Positions 60,245 through 62,562 of a stretch of DNA of 62,562 nt are shown piece after piece. The notes beneath the pieces are model-generated. The model made no database searches. It was not told the DNA's origin and worked only from the letters and a program-made list of their open reading frames with translations. This stretch comes from Fidelibacterota bacterium (GTDB lineage: Bacteria; Fidelibacterota; Marinisomatia; SCGC-AAA003-L08; TS1B11): positions 61,388 to 123,949 of the forward strand of contig SCKI01000007.1 of assembly GCA_004124295.1 (NCBI GenBank). Direction: 5' to 3'. Both the position numbers and the translations under genes were made by a program. Each line of letters starts with the position of its first letter. Position 1 is the first letter of the stretch.

Positions 60245-60811
60245 TTAATACCTGAAATTTTGTGAGTCGGCACTCGATAACCACTCCGACAGTGACGGGG
60301 TGCCGGTATCCTTGGACGAAAGAATGGGGTTTTCCACAGGCCATTCGATACCGATCTCCGGATCATCCCAGCGAATGCCCCCTTCAGACCTGTTATTGTA
60401 AATGCCCGTGCACTTGTACTGGATTTCGGCATAGTCCGATAGCACGGCAAAACCCCGCGCAAAACCTGCCGGCGCCCAGACCTGCCGCCTGTTCTCCGTG
60501 GAGGCCTCAACCCCCACCCACTGCCCGAGCGTGGGCGAGCCGTGCCTGATGTCCACCGCAACCAGGAAAGCGCTCCCTCGGGTCACCCGCATGAGTTTGC
60601 CCATCGGCGGCTCCCACTGGAAGTGCAAACCGCGCAGGACCCCTTTCACCGACCCTGAGTGATTATCCTGCAGAAAGGTCGTGGGCAGACCCAGTTCGGC
60701 ATACAGATCCTCTCGAAAGGCCTCCATGAAAAATCCCCTGTCGTCCTGAAAGAGTTCAGGGACAATGACCTTTACATCACGAAAATGTTCACTTTCAACA
60801 ATGACTTGCAT
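60245..60811 (-). CDS. rfbC: dTDP-4-dehydrorhamnose 3,5-epimerase
   Basis: 188-residue cytoplasmic cupin enzyme that epimerises C3 and C5 of dTDP-4-keto-6-deoxyglucose on the way to dTDP-L-rhamnose. Hallmarks: FQDDRGFFMEAFREDLYAEL, LQDNHSGSVKGVLRGLHFQ (catalytic His), VAVDIRHGSPTLGQWVGVEA, VWAPAGFARGFAVLSD, AEIQYKCTGIY and WDDPEIGIEWPV. ATG 60811 is the start supported by homology; the longer frame adds an unrelated N-terminus. The other rhamnose genes (rfbA, rfbB, rfbD) are not in the window. Confidence 0.93.
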   Translation of the reverse strand: MQVIVESEHFRDVKVIVPELFQDDRGFFMEAFREDLYAELGLPTTFLQDNHSGSVKGVLRGLHFQWEPPMGKLMRVTRGSAFLVAVDIRHGSPTLGQWVGVEASTENRRQVWAPAGFARGFAVLSDYAEIQYKCTGIYNNRSEGGIRWDDPEIGIEWPVENPILSSKDTGTPSLSEWLSSADSQNFRY

Positions 60812-60936
60812 CCGTATTTTGGCTTTCCCGGGATTGAGAACCAGCGAGGGGATTCGCCTATGCCGCTCATGATTCTCGGTTAAACTTTCTATATATACGG
60901 CGCAAAAGTTAGCATTCCTCGCAAGTTGCCTCAAAG

Positions 60937-61101
60937 ATGATTAAGATTAAAACCGCGGGCAGCGGCAGCCTGGCGGTCAAATCGGAACAGGCATCATTGG
61001 GATTCGATTTCTATGTCCCTGGCTCCATGCAGTCGGTCGCCGAGTATATCTGTGGAGGCAAAACCGCGCCGCTAAGAAGGAGGATAGTTCGGTGGAGATA
61101 A
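60937..61101 (+). CDS. Small ORF of unknown function upstream of nagB
   Basis: 54 codons (MIKIKTAGSGSLAVKSEQAS ...) ending within the first bases of nagB, overlapping its start by 10 bases. The composition looks protein-like up to about residue 44 and then becomes Arg-rich where it enters the nagB ribosome binding site. It has no recognised homologue and no strong ribosome binding site. It may be a small leader peptide, a remnant of a truncated gene, or chance. Confidence 0.2.
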   Translation: MIKIKTAGSGSLAVKSEQASLGFDFYVPGSMQSVAEYICGGKTAPLRRRIVRWR

Positions 61102-61898
61102 TTATCAAGGATGATTTTGCCGCCATAAGCGCCGAGGGGGCAAAAATCGTCGCCGATTATATCCGCCGGAAGCCCGATGCGGTCCTTGGGCTTGCCACCG
61201 GGAGTACCCCGATCGGTTTATATCAAGAGCTGATTCGCATGCACAGCCATGAGGGACTCGACTTCCAGCAAGTCACCACCTTTAATCTTGACGAGTATGT
61301 GGGACTGCCCGCCACTCACAAGCTGAGCTACCATTATTTTATGTGGGAGCAGCTCCTCAGTCATATCAATATCAACCGGGATAATGTGCACCTACCCGAC
61401 GGAATGGCCGCAGATATTCCCGCCTACTGCAAAGGGTACGAGGAGGCCATTCAGGCAGCGGGTGGTATCGATATTCAGGTGCTTGGCATCGGGACCGATG
61501 GACATATAGGCTTCAATGAGCCATCTTCCTCCCTGGGGTCCAGGACGAGACTCAAGACGCTCACCAGGGAAACCATTGCGGACAACGCCCGCTTCTTCGA
61601 GAGGGCAGACCAAGTGCCTCGCTACGCCATTACCATGGGTGTGGGCACCATTATGGAGGCGGGGACTTGTATTCTGCTGGCCAGCGGCGCGGGCAAGGCC
61701 GACCCGGTAGCGAAAGCCATCGAGGGGCCCGTGACGGCCATGATCACGGCCTCGGCATTGCAGCTGCATCAGGACGCCATCTTCATCCTCGACAAACCGG
61801 CGGCAGGCAAGCTGCAGTTGCAGGAATATTACGAGTGGGTCTATCAAAACAAGGATAACAGGGCCAGGGCCGCTGCGCCGATCCAAGCCGGCCCGTGA
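61092..61898 (+). CDS. nagB: Glucosamine-6-phosphate deaminase
   Basis: 268-residue cytoplasmic enzyme converting glucosamine-6-phosphate to fructose-6-phosphate and ammonia. Family signatures: GLATGSTPIGLYQELIR, TTFNLDEYVGL (catalytic Asp), GIGTDGHIGFNEP, ITMGVGTIMEA and ILDKPAAGKLQL. GTG 61092 has AAGGAGGATAG upstream. It is next to glmS, which runs the reverse direction of amino-sugar metabolism, so the pair sits at the junction between sugar catabolism and cell-wall amino-sugar synthesis. Confidence 0.96.
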   Translation: MEIIIKDDFAAISAEGAKIVADYIRRKPDAVLGLATGSTPIGLYQELIRMHSHEGLDFQQVTTFNLDEYVGLPATHKLSYHYFMWEQLLSHININRDNVHLPDGMAADIPAYCKGYEEAIQAAGGIDIQVLGIGTDGHIGFNEPSSSLGSRTRLKTLTRETIADNARFFERADQVPRYAITMGVGTIMEAGTCILLASGAGKADPVAKAIEGPVTAMITASALQLHQDAIFILDKPAAGKLQLQEYYEWVYQNKDNRARAAAPIQAGP

Positions 61899-61908
61899 CC
61901 GGCTTTTT
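61885..61908 (+). terminator. Rho-independent terminator at the end of nagB
   Basis: AAGCCGG (61885-61891) pairs perfectly with CCGGCTT (61899-61905), followed by TTT. The stem includes the last codons of nagB, and the stop lies in the loop. It separates nagB from glmS. Confidence 0.75.
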
Positions 61909-62110
61909 CAGCGGATGTCCGTGATTACGATTCCGGGCCTGCTGTTGGGGGGCGTTGTGACGCCATTCCCCGGCCAGTCTGGCCTGTCGCCGACCCGCTC
62001 GTTCTTCATTTTATTGCCGCCTGCCGCCCACCGCCCGGACCCCACCATATTATGGTTCCAGTCTCTCGAACATATTTACTAACATCATCCGTCTGCAATA
62101 GGGAGCAAAC

Positions 62111-62562
62111 ATGTGCGGCATCGTAGGCTATCTGGGGGATAAACCTGCCCGGGAAGTCATCCTGGAAGGACTCCATCGTCTGGAATACCGGGGGTATGAT
62201 TCCGCCGGTCTGACCACCATCAACCATAACGGCATCACAACGTTTAAGTGCAAGGGCAAGGTCAGCGATCTGGAAGCGTTGCTGGATGGAGATGATCCCA
62301 GCACTATAGGGATTGGACACACCCGCTGGGCCACCCATGGTGAGCCGAATGACCTTAATGCCCATCCCCACCATGACAGCACCGGCAAGATTGCTCTGAT
62401 CCATAACGGCATTATTGAGAACCATAGCGCCTTGCGGGACTTGCTCATTGCCGAGGGACGGTCATTCAAGACCCGGACGGACACCGAAGTCCTGGTGGAG
62501 TATATCAGCAGCTTCTACTCGGACGGCGAAATTCCCCTTGCAGAGGCCGTCCGCCGGGCCCT
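62111..62562 (+). CDS. glmS: Glutamine--fructose-6-phosphate aminotransferase, 3' end beyond window
   Basis: 150 residues of the N-terminal glutaminase domain: the mature N-terminal catalytic Cys in MCGIVGYLGDKPAREVILEG, then LHRLEYRGYDSAGL, IGIGHTRWATHGEP, NAHPHHDSTGKIALIHNGII and FKTRTDTEVLVEYI. This is the first enzyme of hexosamine synthesis. ATG 62111 has TAGGGAG upstream. The 212-base gap before it shows the nagB terminator and a small palindrome (ACCATATTATGGT, 62044-62056), but no riboswitch or ribozyme I can recognise. Confidence 0.96.
   Translation, partial: MCGIVGYLGDKPAREVILEGLHRLEYRGYDSAGLTTINHNGITTFKCKGKVSDLEALLDGDDPSTIGIGHTRWATHGEPNDLNAHPHHDSTGKIALIHNGIIENHSALRDLLIAEGRSFKTRTDTEVLVEYISSFYSDGEIPLAEAVRRA

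Noticed and set aside
61909..62110. glmS ribozyme or other riboswitch before glmS
   Set aside because: No conserved glmS ribozyme core could be recognised and that element is essentially confined to Firmicutes.
1..62562. CRISPR arrays, insertion sequences, phage genes, rRNA or tRNA genes
   Set aside because: No regularly spaced repeats, transposase or integrase frames, or conserved RNA sequences were seen on either strand.

Overview
The window is GC-rich bacterial DNA carrying two SusC-type TonB-dependent receptors, a SusD-type lipoprotein, many lipoproteins and three large FG-GAP/VCBS plus ASPIC/UnbV proteins. This fits a member of the FCB superphylum (Bacteroidota/Rhodothermota-like, or a candidate phylum such as Neomarinimicrobiota) that lives by degrading glycans. 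No rRNA, tRNA, CRISPR array, phage or intact insertion sequence was seen, so the phylum is an inference from gene content.

Layout: (1) 1-2979, minus: a SusC receptor cut by the left edge, with a CRP-like palindrome over its likely promoter. (2) 3344-27364, plus: a CRTAC1-type FG-GAP/ASPIC protein; a SusC/SusD pair of clearly lower GC closed by a strong terminator; three giant FG-GAP/ASPIC proteins, preceded by what looks like the remnant of a fourth; then a GntP-type transporter, a GH13 alpha-glucosidase and two SSS-family symporters, the first broken by one extra base. (3) 34035-27412, minus: an ABC sugar-uptake operon (alpha-helical lipoprotein, binding protein, two permeases, GH130 enzyme, MalK/UgpC-type ATPase), best explained as beta-mannoside uptake and phosphorolysis. 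(4) 34276-53023, plus: a long run of tightly spaced genes: SSS symporter, two MFS permeases around a ROK kinase, three Gfo/Idh/MocA oxidoreductases, a TIM-barrel/3-keto-disaccharide-hydrolase fusion lipoprotein, a seven-heme cytochrome c with its membrane partner, a discoidin-like protein, an Agl23-type membrane glycosyltransferase, a GH13 lipoprotein and an ApbE flavin transferase.

(5) 53030-57425, minus: a GT2 glycosyltransferase and two tandem FlgO/TolB-like plus TPR membrane proteins whose 5' ends are almost identical DNA. (6) 57426-62562: nucleotide- and amino-sugar genes: a fragment of a UDP-glucuronate decarboxylase-like gene, a SQD1-type UDP-sulfoquinovose synthase, an NDP-sugar epimerase with RmlC, then nagB and the start of glmS.

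Taken together the window reads as a glycan acquisition and catabolism region. SusC/SusD and the FG-GAP lipoproteins would act at the cell surface, GH13 and GH130 enzymes and several symporters would handle the oligosaccharides, and the Gfo/Idh-3KDH block suggests glycoside cleavage through 3-keto intermediates. The most intriguing arrangement is that this 3-keto block is transcriptionally continuous with a multiheme cytochrome and an ApbE flavin transferase, hinting at a respiratory outlet for sugar oxidation outside the cytoplasm. That link is an inference from gene order and predicted export signals.
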